Positions 12,693-25,894 of a DNA stretch of 64,000 nucleotides are shown in pieces. Each line of letters starts with the position of its first letter. Position 1 is the first letter of the stretch. The notes under the pieces are model-generated. The model had not been told where the DNA came from. It worked only from the letters and a program-made list of their open reading frames with translations, and did no database searches. The translations under genes were made by a program, and so were the position numbers. The stretch is from Glossina fuscipes. Taxonomy: Eukaryota; Arthropoda; Insecta; Diptera; Glossinidae. The DNA lies in contig NW_023998417.1 of the NCBI RefSeq assembly GCF_014805625.2, positions 5,305,342 to 5,369,341 on the forward strand, given 5' to 3'.

Positions 12693-14461
12693 TATTTTCT
12701 TTTACTGAAATCATAAAAGTCACTGCTCGTTTTCCGATTGAGCGAATCCACCGCTCCCGTCTATCTTTTCCTAAACTTCTTTCTGGCTGCCCCCGTACTA
12801 AAACGAAAAAAAAACCAAAAATTGTATTTTCGATGCCCAGCTGTTGGGAATGTATCTCGTCTTCGCCAATCTGGTCGAGCTTTGAAGAACCATAAGCAAT
12901 CAAAAATATACACCCTATGTATTTTGTTTGATTATCCTTGGCTATCCTTTCCTTTCCTTTTCGAAAGTGTACAACATTGCTATTGAAGCGATTCAAGACG
13001 TCAAAAAAGTCTGATGATATATAAAGCTACAGAGGAGAAGACTACTATTGTTATCAGCACTAGGCGCGTATTATTATTTCCACTGCTATCACCAACTATA
13101 AGAGAACAGTGACTGTTGAAAGAATAAGTACACACTTGAGGAATTCAAAGCTGTAAAGATGAAAACTCTGTAATCGCGTCTTTAAAAAAGGCACAAATAA
13201 AAAGAAAAACATGTTGAAGGGCAATTATGTTCTGATCCCTATAGCCAAGCAGTTAGGAAGCGCGACTCCTAAGTTAGTTTTTCAGGCGATTGACTATACT
13301 TTAATTGTGATTAGTAAATGTAGTGGAAGAACATTTGTTGGCCCTGTACACACACTCTCAGGCGGCGATCACCTAACAACTCTCTCTCTCTCTCTCTCCA
13401 CTTTTCTTTGGCCAACCAGGAAAGCCTCCTGGGTGGTTGTTTATATATATGAAAATAAGAAAAACTCTATTTTCGCTGGATTCTCTTAGCAAATTTATTA
13501 AAGCCATCGATGTTATGCAGTTTTTTAATTTAATTTTGTTTATTATAAATGCTTTAATTCTCAACGCTTCTTAAATAATTACTATGTATACCTGTTCGGT
13601 TTCTTTTCTATTCTTTAGACTGCGGTTAAATTAAATTTATTGTTTTTGTATTTTTTAATTTAAAACATTTTTCGGTTTCATAAAATTTACGTTTGTTTTT
13701 TTAATTTTAAAACTTTCGAGTGGTGGGTTGGGGCATTTAAGATGTTGCACTTAAAAAAATCAATAAGAAGCATTTTTGTCTTTTCCTTTTCCTTTCAAGC
13801 CAAAAAGAAGTTTTCCTTACTTTGTCCTCTACCCGCATTTTGCGTGAAATTTTATATTCAATATTTATTATTAAGTATTTTTGCATATTATGATGGACAT
13901 AAGAAGTTTTGGTGAAAATTCTTTCGAATAAAATCTACGCACTTAAAAAAGCATTTGTGTAACAATAAATAATCAAAGTTCTCAAAGCCATATATATATA
14001 TGTATATATATATATTGGCAGGAGAGAAGAATAATAGTGAGTGGAGGAGGAGGGGAATAGGATATTTTGTTGTTTAGTACAGAAATTTGGTCAGCGTGGA
14101 TTTCTTAAAACTTAGTACTTAAAAGCTCTTCAAAGTAGATCCCGTAATTGTTGCTTTCGCTGGATATAATTTGGAGATTTTTCTACTCACAAGAGTAGAA
14201 TAAAGCCCCGCGTCTCCATTTACTTTGTTGGCCACTTTTTATCGAAACACCCGTTAACTTTCTGAATTAATAGAAGTGATGATCGAAACTATATGGCAAA
14301 GGTGAAAGACATTTGATTTCTTGTTAGTCGCGAGCCTTTAGGAAGCGAGTGCTGGAAGATCGCATCATCGACTTGAAGCATCGAGGTTTTTTTTTTATTA
14401 TTTTTTTTTGTGAAAATTTCATGTAATATTGTACGCTGGTTGTGTTGCTCTTCGTTGTTAG

Positions 14462-14491
14462 GTGCCGAGCAATGTGGAGAGGTCGCTGAAG
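14462..14491 (+). CDS. Candidate 30-nt phase-0 microexon
   Basis: A T/G-rich tract ending ttgctcttcgttgttag stops at 14461, and a strong donor GAAG|GTAAGA starts at 14492. The 30 nt between them are ten open codons reading VPSNVERSLK, G+C-richer than the flanks. Length divisible by three and phase 0 match the other exon candidates on this strand (4755-4844, 42884-43798, 62926-62967). It lies between the first candidate exon and the large coding exon, where an optional cassette would be expected. The acceptor tract is interrupted by G, and one short pair like this can arise by chance, so this is a prediction from signal and phase only. Confidence 0.3.
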
Positions 14492-16748
14492 GTAAGAAAG
14501 TCAATTGGAAATTAAAAGATACCGTCAAGCTTTTCTCTTGTAAATCGAATTAATTGAAGAAGCGATCAACGACGCCACACAAAATAGAAATACCGCCGAA
14601 CAAAGGTACTTGTATAGAATATATGGAAAAACTCCAATTTATTGCATCTATGCTATATAATAATTAAGTAGTAATTCCCGTTCGTGAGACCTCCTAGAAA
14701 GAAACTCTCTCGCTTTATTTTTTATTATTTTATGATTTTTTGATATATTTGTCTCTATTAGCGCAATCCGTTAATGGTGGCCTAATGCCGTTAGTCTTCT
14801 TGGTGGTTAGTCTAGCGCAATTATCGAAATCTTTTCAAACTCATTTAATGCATCGACTCATGCGACTCAGTACTTTGTCGCACGGTCAAGTATGATTAAC
14901 ATGTAATGAGAATCTGTAAGGATCAAAGAACCTTTGAAGTGTCATAATTTGAAGCTCCAAACTTGAAGCTGAACTTTTTTTGGACGATTATTGGTAGGGA
15001 CTCCTCTAATATTTGAATTTAAATTTTTAATAGTTCATCTGCCAGATTATAGAAAGAAACCCATCGAAGTAGTTAGGGTCAATATATTTTTTTAAAAGAA
15101 AATTTTTAATTATAAGATGATGCCGGCTTTTTTTCTCTTATGATCTTTTCGTGAAATATTTTAGATTATATTGTATATCCATGTTGCTTGTTTGGAGAAT
15201 TCCCATTATATTTAAATACATGCATATAGAGCACGAGCATAAAACATATTCTTGAACTTGTGTTGCCATTGTCTGTTGCACATGCATATACGAGTTGTTG
15301 GTTGACTGCAACATTGGAATCCAGTATTACATCTTTTTTTTTTTAAGTCAAGTTTGTTGTTGTTTATATTATGGTTTGCAAAACTTGTTTATTGTTAAAG
15401 TCGATTCTATAGTTTTGTTAGCCATGACCATGAGCCATGAAAAATCTCAAATATAATATAATTCAACTAACCAACCAAACCAGGCAGAGCAGGCAAACAA
15501 CATAAAAAAAAAAAATAAATAAAAAAAAAAAATAAAAACGGAAAAGAAGTTGTTTTTTAAGTTGTGTATAGTACGTCTATGTACGTCTTACTTTGGTATA
15601 AACATTCGTAATGATGCATGAGAGATAATTGCATATATTCGCAGACATGAGGATTTGCTGTTGTTTTTTCTTGTTGTTGTTATTGTTGCTGTTGCTGTTG
15701 TGTTGTCGATTCATTCAGTTGGTAACAAGATCTAACATTAGCTTGAGAATAAATAGAAGCAAAGAACAAAAAAAAAGGAAAAAAAAAAAACAGCACAATA
15801 CAGTGACGTAGATTTAAAAAAGCAACAAGTTGCTCTCAAACAACATAGCCAAGATTCTAAATCTTAGCATAATTAATTTAATTACATGTTCTTTTTTTTT
15901 TCCTTATAATATATATTTCTTAACAGAGGGAAAATATTTCTTTGTAATTAATGTAAAAGAAATCTTTAGTTTTAACAACTAACAACACGCCTCTGATAAA
16001 AATATGCAACTGCAGTCTTGCAGTCGGGTCTAGTGGCTAAATAAAAACGCAGACAAGATGTTCTGTTTTGGGGTCATTACACTTATTGCAGGCAACTCAA
16101 GCTAAGCTCCAAGGCATGCATTCTTTTCAATTTTAAATCTTAGATTTATGCAGAATGCGATTCTTTGAGGTTGTTCGTCGTTACACTGCATTTGTTTTGT
16201 TGTTCTTAATTTTTCTCTCTCTCTCTCACTCTCTCTTTCTCTCTCTCTCTCATTGAATTGAACTAACTAATTTTTTTAGTTAACAAGAATGAAGAAAAGG
16301 TAATGTGATTAATAAAGAAGAAAAAGCTGGTTTGAGTTAGTAGTGTGTTTGGCTTTTATTAGAGTAGCGGCGAATAATTTTGAAATTCCTATGCCGAATT
16401 CGAAATTCGAATTCATTAAGAGACAAAGCATAAAAAGACGAAGGAATTTGGCAAACTCTCTGAAAATGTACTCTCGTATACTCTGCGGGATTTACATTCT
16501 AAATATTGCCGATCCTTTTATTATATATATATTCCCAATAGAGGGTTTCCATATGAATCGTGTTTCACATCGAACTAATCTTTTCAAAAAGTAGAGCTTT
16601 CCAATAGACATCCCATTTAAGCTGGCGTGTATATGAGATGAATCGCGACTTGAATATTTTCTCTGATGTTCTTATACAGCCGGATGCTAGAAGCAATAGA
16701 TTTAGTAGCAATGGCAGTCTTTTTTTTTTTTCAAATGAAGTGACTTTG

Positions 16749-16943
16749 CTATTTGCCTGATCTGTTCGAAGGTAAATTATTGTCGCTTAGGCCTGCCAAA
16801 GCAATTATTGTGCTCTTTTGCTTATTTTTTACTGTTCCGTTCTTCTTCAAGTGAAAATGTGACTTTAATCGTTCGGGAATTAAACCCATTTGTGCACAAA
16901 GGTATGCTAAAGTCTCTTCTTTTGGCCACATGGTGACGTTCAT
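16749..16943 (-). other. Minus-strand open stretch with protein-like composition; unassigned
   Basis: On the minus strand, ATG at 16943-16941 opens 64 codons of mixed composition starting MNVTMWPKEETLAYLCAQMG, with LIPERLKSHFHLKKNGT in the middle and no simple-repeat bias. The frame is also open for about 18 codons upstream of the ATG, to a TGA near 17000. I recognise no family. It may be a decayed mobile-element or gene fragment in the intron of the plus-strand gene, or a chance frame. Confidence 0.15.
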
Positions 16944-18328
16944 GTAATCTTCTTTGGTTTCCTGGCCTTTTTTTAATGCTCTTTCAAAACTTATGTCTCA
17001 TAGGAGGTCCATTTGCTGCTCCGTCCATGGAAAAAAAAAATCAAGCTAGAAAAGTATTACTTACTCTCCGCCCACGTCTACTCCCGCTATTATTCATTCC
17101 TACCGCTCTGCCAATGGAAACACATATCAAGAATCATCCCATATATCAAATTGATTAAATCCGCTATAGAGTTTTTTCAAGGCCTCTATCACATTGACTC
17201 TTCTGAACCGCAAAGCAAATTTCTTTAGCAATGACAAGATTTTTCTAGCCAATGAATAATTATTTATTTCAGACGCCAATTCATACTTCAATGCAAATCG
17301 CAACACATTTTAACAAAGCAGTTAAATAAATATATATAAAAATCGTTCTTTATCGCCACGAAACATATGCGATCAAAAAATATTAAATCAAATAAGTGTC
17401 AGTTTTTTTTGCTGGTTTTTAAGGAGTTATACGATATTATGGATCCTCCTGCCGAAGGATGTAAGCTAGCAAAAGCTAGCTAAATGCACCTTGAAAGCGC
17501 CTATAAATTGCAGTCTCACGGGTTGACCGAATGTTAAAAAAGCATTTCTGCCAGACAGATGGGGGCTTCATTGTCTCTTCTTAAATCTTGATCTACATAT
17601 GGGCATATTTCTGTCCGCAAAAAATTTTGTTGACTTTCAAAGTGATTTTTTCACATAACTTATAGTCAATCAGTTTGCTACTCACTATTCCATTTCTACA
17701 CGCAACCAATCATCATCATCATCATCCCAAAATCATTCGGTCCTTTTTACTTGATTCATATTTTCGGTTTATCGTTCTAAGCGTGAATTTGTTTCCCAGT
17801 ACAGTAAGTAGGAGAGATTTTATACGGTAGCCTTTGGCCAAAGGCCTTCGTTCCATTTTGAAATGAACTGAATACTTTTTTTATTTTCCACTCGGCTTTT
17901 CGGATTGCAACTCCGGCAGCTGAAGCCATGATTTAATGTTTTTTCTGAGTAGAACCTGTGTACCTGAGCCCATATTTATTCAAGGAATTCTAATAGTTAA
18001 CGAAAGACAAGTAAGGTATACTGGCTGAGTGTAAGCGTAATTTTCGCTCAGTTCGGCTTGATTAAAATTCAAATGGGACTGATAGATATCGAACTGAAAC
18101 TATATATGCAGACTTGTAACATGCATAAAGAGTCCGTCGTTCCTCTTATGAAAAACATCATCTTTCATATTCATATATTTTCTATAAAGTATTTAAAAAT
18201 TTTTGTTGAACTAATCGACGGTATTTTTTTTTTTTTAACAGAAAAGCTCTTATTGCATCATTATTACATCATCTGTTATGAAAAAAAGCTTAAAAAATTC
18301 TATGTTAATCTTAAATTTTTGTCCCATT

Positions 18329-18330
<2 letters not shown>

Positions 18331-18363
<33 letters not shown>
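18331..18363 (+). repeat. Poly-A run (33 A)
   Basis: 33 consecutive A residues. No element body is identified upstream. Confidence 0.9.
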
Positions 18364-18366
<3 letters not shown>

Positions 18367-18715
18367 TACCTTTCTCTTCCTTGTTCTTCTCTGTTATCCT
18401 TTGCATTTAATTTCTCGTTCTGTTATAAATTTCGATTCGAGATTCTCTTCTACAAACACTCTCTTAAGACACATTCCTCTATGTACGCACATATGTACGT
18501 TAAAGTGATATAATAAGCAAACATACACAAATACTCTCCTCGCTGTAACACCAGTTGCTTATTTATTATTCAACAGTTGGAAGTTTTTTATTTTTTTCCC
18601 AATTTATTTCACGAAAGGTTTTTTTTTTTTTTTTTTATTGTCCCATATAAGATATAGTTTATCTGATGCTCTTACTATTCCTCGTAAGCTCTTTTTTGTA
18701 GATTTGTCTACATAC

Positions 18716-18793
18716 ATATGCATATATATATATATGTATATATATATGTTCATATATATATATATATATATATGTATGCGTATGCATATATGA
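18716..18793. repeat. AT / ATGTATAT microsatellite
   Basis: About 75 bp of AT dinucleotides with GTAT interruptions; largely self-complementary. Confidence 0.85.
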
Positions 18794-20425
18794 ACCTTTT
18801 TATAAATATTTCATCACAATTGAATCTCTTTCGTTAATTAACGTTGACATGAAAGCATCCGTTAATGGTGCTTAGCGATATTAATGTTGTCCTTTCATAT
18901 GTTCATTGATTAAAATGTAATTTATCAGTAGTGACGATAATGTAGAATGCAATTCAAAGGCAAATTTATCACAATAGCAGCGCAGCTTTGTATTCGATTT
19001 ACGACGTTTTTATCTATTAATAAGTTGAATTCCTTTAATTGGGGCAAATATTTGGGAAGGTGGTGAACGTTTTGGTGATATCAGATTCTTCTCGCCTTGT
19101 TTCTTCTCTTTCCGAAACGTTTCAAGTGCAAGTAGTAGAATTTTGTTTAAGGGATGAGGTCTTCGAACATAAGGTATAAATCAGAAAATCCTTAAACAAT
19201 GATTACCAAACGTTTTCAAGGGCGATTTTTTAAAGCAAAGCTCGATAAAAGAAATGGAATTTTTTTTGAGATATACTTTCGATATGAATATCTTGGCATT
19301 AGTATATATGCGCAGCCAGCAAAGAGGTAATCATCTTAATATTAGTTTCTCGTCTTTGGGGGTTTTCTTGTCTCCATGGTCGCCAGGAAAATTTGGAAAT
19401 TGGACTAGCCTTGCTATATAAGTGGGGAGGACTATGCTCTTAATTAACCCGACGATAGAGATTTTGTAGTCATTTTTACAAAAATTACTCTCAGAACCTT
19501 TCTTACGGATACTTCTGATCCGCTTTTTGGCTATATATTTTTTTTTTCAGAAAAATCTCTTCAAAAGTTTTTTTAAGAAAGAAGTTTTCTGAGAATAAGT
19601 TTTTGTATTTTATGTGTTGTAAGGAAGTATATGCGGCATGAAATTGCTTCGAAAAGACCTAAGGAATTTATTTCATTAATCAGCCGAACGATTCTTTTTT
19701 AATTTCCTTCAGATTGCTTGCTTGCTCTTTGTATGTAAGGATTTCGTAATGTCATCAGCCATTTGTTTATTTCTGAAATTCGGTACAAAAATATGGAAAA
19801 GTCTCAACGGGAACTTGTGAACAAAAGATAAGAAGAAAAAACTGCCGACAGATCACAGCCTTGGTCAGATTAGTCAATTCGTTTAAAGCTATATCAGCGT
19901 TCGTAAGAGATTAATTGCATTTTAAAAGCATTGTATGTTTTCAAGTTTTTTTTTTTTTCTTTGAAAGTTACTTTTATTTATTTCATTTCATTTTTCGTAT
20001 ATTTTTTTTTTTTTTTTTTTGTGGTAATGATCCTTAACGCGTTGTGTTTATTCTGGGTTTTTTTTTTTTTTTTACTTTTCTTTTCTTTATATTATCCGCG
20101 TTTTTAAAATAATTTATACAATTAAAAAAAAAAAAAAAAGAAGAAATAAAGTTGAAAGTTTTCTTGCTGCGTACATCTTGTGTCATCTTTTAACGCATAA
20201 CGCCCCAAGTAAACAAGTACAAGGGAGACGAGTAATAAGTAAAAATATATTGAACTTGAGTTTTTTTTCATTTATCTTTTTTTTGAAGAGAAGACAACAT
20301 AGTACAACACACAACAAAACTTCTGCGCTGCGTGCGCCGAGCTCTCTGATCACTGTTCTGTGGTTTTGTCTTTTGTTTTAACCAACCTTGGCCTTGAGGT
20401 CTTTAAATGGTGGCAAGTTTTAACT

Positions 20426-20469
20426 CATACATACATACATACACACATACATACATACATACATACATA
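20426..20469. repeat. (CATA)n microsatellite
   Basis: About 11 copies of CATA with one CACA interruption, followed by an AAT/AAC stretch. Confidence 0.9.
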
Positions 20470-22401
20470 AATAACAACAATAATAATGACTTGATCGTTT
20501 CATTTTACAATTCGGCGTCTTATTTTTATTTTATTCAATCCGCTTATTTTGTCATTAATTTTTATGTGATGCCCTTTTCGCAATATTTTGTGGTTGCGCG
20601 AATCCTCTTTAATCCCAGCAAATATTTTTCTTATGACATATTCAACGGTGATAGAAAAAGTTTCCAACTAATCTCGTTACCTAGGTCATAAGAATGGACA
20701 ATTTAATGTCCGGATAAAATCGGATTGTGCAGCCATAATAAGAAAGTCTTTTAATCTCCATGTGATGTTGTAGCGCTGGTCGCAAAAAGAACGTATATTT
20801 TTTATTGTTTGTTCGTGGTTTGAAAATCGAGTTGAGCTAAAAAAAATATCCTAGGGAACTTTCTCTTCATATATTACAGAACAAAAGTTAATAAATTAAT
20901 TTCTAATCCCATTCAAATTTTTCTGCAAAGCTGCCGATGTGTGTTGTCAAAGAGGAGCTCAGTATTTTGAATTGGAAAATTTCCAATTCGGTTTAGCATA
21001 TTTCTTCATCCTTAAAATAATCTTGGAAGGAGTAGTTTGGCACTGCTGCTACTATGACGATTGCAACAAACTTCAGGCGCACACATCTGCAGAAATTATA
21101 GATAGAATACCTGCCACTATTTAGCTTTGTGTGTTTATTTTATTTGTTCAGCAATATCATCCAAGTGCTTCTAGTTGTTCAAGAAACGGTTCCCACATCT
21201 AGGATTTGACTTGAGGAGAATTTGACAAAAGTTTCCAGAACAGAATCAGGCAAAGGGGTTATCATCCATCATGTGGGCATATATCTTGAAATATATCACA
21301 CCCACAATCATACACACTGCTCCCGCATCATATATAAGCAGTTGCTGCTGGTCAAAAAAAAAAAAAAAATAAAAATAAAAATAAATAAATAAATAAATAA
21401 AAATAAATAAATAAAAGAAAATTAACGGTATTTTTTGGAAGTCACTTATATCGGCATTCTTAACAACATTTTTTTAAATAAATATTTTCAATGGTAATGG
21501 TTAAGAATGCAATGTTTCTGTTAACGGAGAGAAAAAGAGAAAAAGAATTTTTAATAAATATTTGTTTTCATTACTTTTATTATAAAAATGACCACCAATA
21601 ACCTGACTTATATATATATATATATATATATGCATTTCGTTGTTTGCTTCTACAATTTTTATATTGGCAAAGAGAGAAGATATGCCTACATTGTTGCATT
21701 CTTGTAATGGCAGCGCCGCATACTTGCTGCCATTAAAAAAAAAAAAAGAAACAATTTTAAAATGAATTCTATCGTGAATGCTATGTTACCTATGGATGGA
21801 TGCAAGCAAAGTTCAGATAAAAAAAAAAAAAAAATAATAATCGCAAAAGCAACAATTGTTCAAACGAAAACTCTATCGTTTAGAGTAGTCCAGCGGCAAA
21901 GGAAGCCACCGCAAGATATAACCATTCGGTATTCTGAAAATGCTGTTAGAGAGAAATTTTTTTCTTTCTCTTATTAATTTATTTATTTTTTTTAAATAAA
22001 AATTTTTGAAATCAGTTTTTCTCTTGTTGTTGTTATTGTTGTTGTTATACGTTGTGGATTCCTTTAAAAATCTTTAATGTTTTAAAATTTTTTTTTTTTT
22101 TTGTCGAAATGAATGTATTAAGATATCATGGTCTTTACTCGGTTGAATTGGTTGTTGAGCCAGTTTAACATCCTCGCGGCATTTTATTATAAGATATTGG
22201 CGGACGTCTGTTTCGCAGTTTTGGTAGGCCGGCTGACTGGCTGGCTGGCTGGCTGTCTGGTTGTTTGGCTGGTTGACTCGCTGGTTGACTGGTTTTTACG
22301 GTTTCGTCTGTGTAGGCCACAAAGAGCACAGGAAGAAAAGAAGACGTATGTTTGCATGGATGCTGTGGGCTAAAATTACAAAAACAATAGTGATGACTAG
22401 C

Positions 22402-22402
22402 A

Positions 22403-22442
<40 letters not shown>
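22402..22442. repeat. AT dinucleotide tract
   Basis: About 41 bp of (AT)n with one ATAC interruption. Confidence 0.9.
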
Positions 22443-23823
22443 TTCTTTTTGTTCTTCTTCTTGTTGTTTTGGCAGAAAAACTAGTTTTTGTGGTAGAATT
22501 TGTATATAATTTTTTTTTTTTTTTCATTCGTGTTGCACATCCAACCGAGCGAAGCCTGAGTTTTTTTTTTTTTTTTTGTATTGTTTCTTAATGCGAACGA
22601 AATACATTTAGTTTTTGCGTTTTATGAACTAAATAAGAATTGTTTCTTAACACTATTTGCTCTGCAAGTATAAAGTAAATTTAAGGTTATTTTTAAAATA
22701 GCAACATAACTCTCACTTGGCTTATGAATCACGGAAAGTTAAATGAATGCATGATTCGAAAATGAAGTAAGCTTTTTAAAGTGTGTATGGGGTGGGGGTT
22801 ATGTCTCTTCTAAGTTGGGAAATTCTTCTATGATTTGCTGCTTCTTTCTATAACTCTCCTCATAGCTTTTTTTCTCTCTATACTTTTCCATCCAGTGAGT
22901 GAGTGAATGAGTTCATTAAACTATAGATCGTAGGCTATGCAGCAAGTTCATGGTCAAGCTGAAGTTTCTTATTGCTGCTGCCGCTTGGTGGTGTGGTAGA
23001 CATTTTCCAAGATCAACTAAAGATTACTTGTTGTTGTTGTTGCTGTGTGCTGTGATGTGTTCTAGTATTCTATTAAAGCATGTAGGCATGCAAGCATTTC
23101 TCGCTTTGCGTGTGCCTACGATGATGTGCAATAAATAGACGAACGGTTGGTTGCTTTTTGGGTGATTGTTGCTTTTTTTTCTTTTGTTTTTTTTTGTTGT
23201 TTTTTTTTTTTTTTTAATTGCAATTAATTGCAATTTCGAAAGGAAAGAAAGAAGAGAAAAAAGCGTTTGCAAAAACAAATCGTAAAGAATTTACCACAAC
23301 TCACGCAAAAATGTAAAACAAATGCTGCTGCATTCTCATGATGTACATAAAAGTGTGTAACGTAAAACAAAATGCTAACTGATACCAAAGTTTTTCTCCT
23401 AAATCGCAATAATGAGAAATTCGTTTGTGCATTTGTGGTGTGTACTAATTAGTTAACAATTACTCAAGTGAAGAACAATCTACCATAACCATCTCCTCCT
23501 CCACGCTTTGAGTTATGCCATCCAAGCATTTCTGCACTAAATTTTCTCTTCGAACCTACCCCAGCGTAGCTCGTCTTCTATATTATTACTTTGTAGCATT
23601 TTTCTTTAGGTCGGCGGATATTATGTTTTTATTGTCGAATACGTTTTTCCAGATTTTTTCACGAAAAGATAAGAAAGCCATTAATGTCCAAAAGCAACGA
23701 ACCATTAACAAGTTAACGAATATGAAGTGCTTTGCGAATATTAAAGAGCGGGAAGGTTTCTATCAAATATTAAACAAATTTCCAACACATGCACGTACAC
23801 ACAACTCACGAAACTGCGAACGT

Positions 23824-23865
<42 letters not shown>

Positions 23866-24540
23866 ATAGTAAGAGAGTGCATGTGTGCGTTTGCTTAATT
23901 GTTTCAGGTTGGTATAAATTACCTAAGAAAAATCATGTTCTTAAATTCTTAGAGAATTTGGAAATCTTCACCGCAATGGGAACACTTCCCAAATAGTCAT
24001 ATATTGTACCTTACTCTTCAACGTTGACAATGGCAGAATTTTATCATATGACCTAACCTAAGCTAGATAGCCTGAAGCAAGACGAACCTGTAGTTTGGGA
24101 TTCAATGGAATTTCTCAGCCTGCAAGACACAAAATGTTAGAAAAATGCTGTTTTCTATCCTACTGCACTAAAGAGAGATGGATTTGCATTGAGATTTGCG
24201 GTCCATTGGCCTTTCAGGATTGAACTCATTGTGAAGGCGGACCACTCGAGAATGAGAATTTGTTGAGATTGAAACCATTGACATTGCACTTCTTGCGATA
24301 TTGAACTCATCGGGTTTGGACCTAATTGACATTCTGAAAAATATCGTTTACTGAACTGAATTCGCTTTCATGTCATGTTAGCTGTATTTCGTTTCCTTTT
24401 TTTTTCTCTTTACAACTTATAAGCCAAAGAACTTGTTTAGAGAAAAGAAACAAAAAAAAAAAAGAAAAATTGAAGCAAAAAAAAAAAAAAAAAAGCGGAG
24501 AAGAATGCGGTTATAATCAAATTGAAACCGTTTTGCTTAC

Positions 24541-24637
24541 TTTTTATCTTCGATTCTTTTTCCTCGGCAGCATGCTTCAATGCTGCATAACTTGCTGCTG
24601 CAACGCCGCCAAGTATTCTTTCACGGCTTTTCTGCAT
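24541..24637 (-). other. Minus-strand Ala/Glu-rich open stretch ending at a donor-like site
   Basis: On the minus strand, ATG at 24637-24635 opens a frame starting MQKSRERILGGVAAASYAAL and continuing KHAAEEKESKIK, a mixed, helix-like composition quite unlike the surrounding homopolymer frames. It then meets AAAAA|GTAAGC (donor G at 24540), after which the frame runs into poly-Phe encoded by a T-rich tract. The donor and the change in composition coincide, as at a real exon end, but no promoter, acceptor or recognised domain supports it. Confidence 0.18.
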
Positions 24638-25457
24638 AAAAAATTCGTGTATAACTTGTTGAGTTAGTAGTTCGTGTTGTTGTAGTCGTGTAGTTGTTTT
24701 CTAGAGCTATATGGCCTGAATGCTAGTAAATTTTGTTAAAAGTAAGTACACGCACACTTGAACATACAGAGGCAGAATTGTTTTTCTACGCGGAAAGGTA
24801 ATGAAGCAATATATACTTCTTAGGTCTATATATTAATATCTGGCAACTTGTTGTTGTTGTTTTTGTTGTTTTTGTTGTGTCTCAAAGCATCGTGATGATA
24901 GCAGCAAGAACAAAACACAATTCATATGTGTGTTTGCCTGGCCGCTTGTATATGATTGTGCAATTTTACTGCCACATAATGGAATTTTTGCGGTTCGCTT
25001 TTTCCGTCTGCTGTGTACGCATTTCTTTGCATTGGCTTTCAGTATTTTGTCGCAATTTCATTATCTCTCTCTATAGCTTTAAACAAACGTTATACATATA
25101 TATACCCTCTTATACTTATTATGCCGGTCTTAAATTTGGCCAACATACATGCACAACTCATTCATTGAGCCATACATATACGATGCATATATCCGCATAT
25201 ATTTACTTACACTTGAGGCATTTTATTTAAACAATTGCATTTGTTCGTCGTATCGCCTTTTATAATATTTGTATGTTGTTTGTCTGGTTTTACGTGTTGC
25301 ATATAAGTTATTCTTGGACTTGCACTTGAAACTCTACGATTGCTCTTGCTACAGTTGTACGTCAGGTTTGTTGTTGTTGCTGCTGCTGCTGTTATTGCCA
25401 CTCTTTGCTTGTGTGTACGAATTTGGTAAGAAGTTTTCAACGTACCACAAACTCATC

Positions 25458-25496
<39 letters not shown>

Positions 25497-25573
25497 GTCA
25501 AGTTTAACCACCATAACGTCGGCAACATAGTCGTAGAACAGTCGAAACTGTTTCTCTAGCAAAACATTGCCTG

Positions 25574-25602
<29 letters not shown>
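25574..25602 (+). repeat. Poly-A run
   Basis: 29 consecutive A residues. Confidence 0.9.
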
Positions 25603-25604
<2 letters not shown>

Positions 25605-25821
25605 AACAACAAGCGTTCGCATTGTAACTCGTTACTTGCAATTTGCGTCACTGCATTTCTTGGTGCTGTGTCTGTCGTCGTTGTCGTCGTCGTCGTTTGG
25701 TAAAATGGTGGAGAATGAGTGAAGCAAAAGCAGGCTGCCGCAATATTTACTGTTTATATCTGCACTTCATTCCATGCATTTATAAAGCACACGAGATGAT
25801 TACAATTATGAAGATGGTTAT

Positions 25822-25894
25822 GAATGATGATGATGAGGATGATGATAATGATGATAAAAATAATAATAATAATAATAATAATAACGATAATGAT
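25822..25894 (+). repeat. GAT then AAT trinucleotide array
   Basis: Imperfect (GAT)n passing into (AAT)n. It encodes Asp/Asn runs in a chance open frame, which I do not call as a gene. Confidence 0.85.

Larger units (their letters stand above)
4845..14461. other. Long intron-like non-coding stretch
   Basis: AT-rich sequence, presumed intron of the plus-strand gene. It contains AT dinucleotide tracts, A and T runs, one assembly gap, an open frame with PSHQ motifs at 5750-6046, and a small GC-richer islet near 9427-9495, each listed separately. A short direct repeat of the form TTAAC[C/A]GGGTTATT occurs near 5590 and 5622. Nothing else gene-like can be supported. Confidence 0.6.

Noticed and set aside
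12529..12996. 155-codon minus-strand frame across the N gap
   Set aside because: It crosses 100 N of unknown length and two homopolymers. The remaining part is not recognisable.
16280..16299. 20-nt microexon with good branch point (aactaac) and acceptor
   Set aside because: Its length is not a multiple of three and the donor is GTAATG. It would shift the frame, and the other candidates are all phase 0.
25355..25425. 71-nt interval with acceptor ttgctacag and donor TTTG|GTAAGA
   Set aside because: It is mostly GTT/GCT repeat, and the length would shift the frame.
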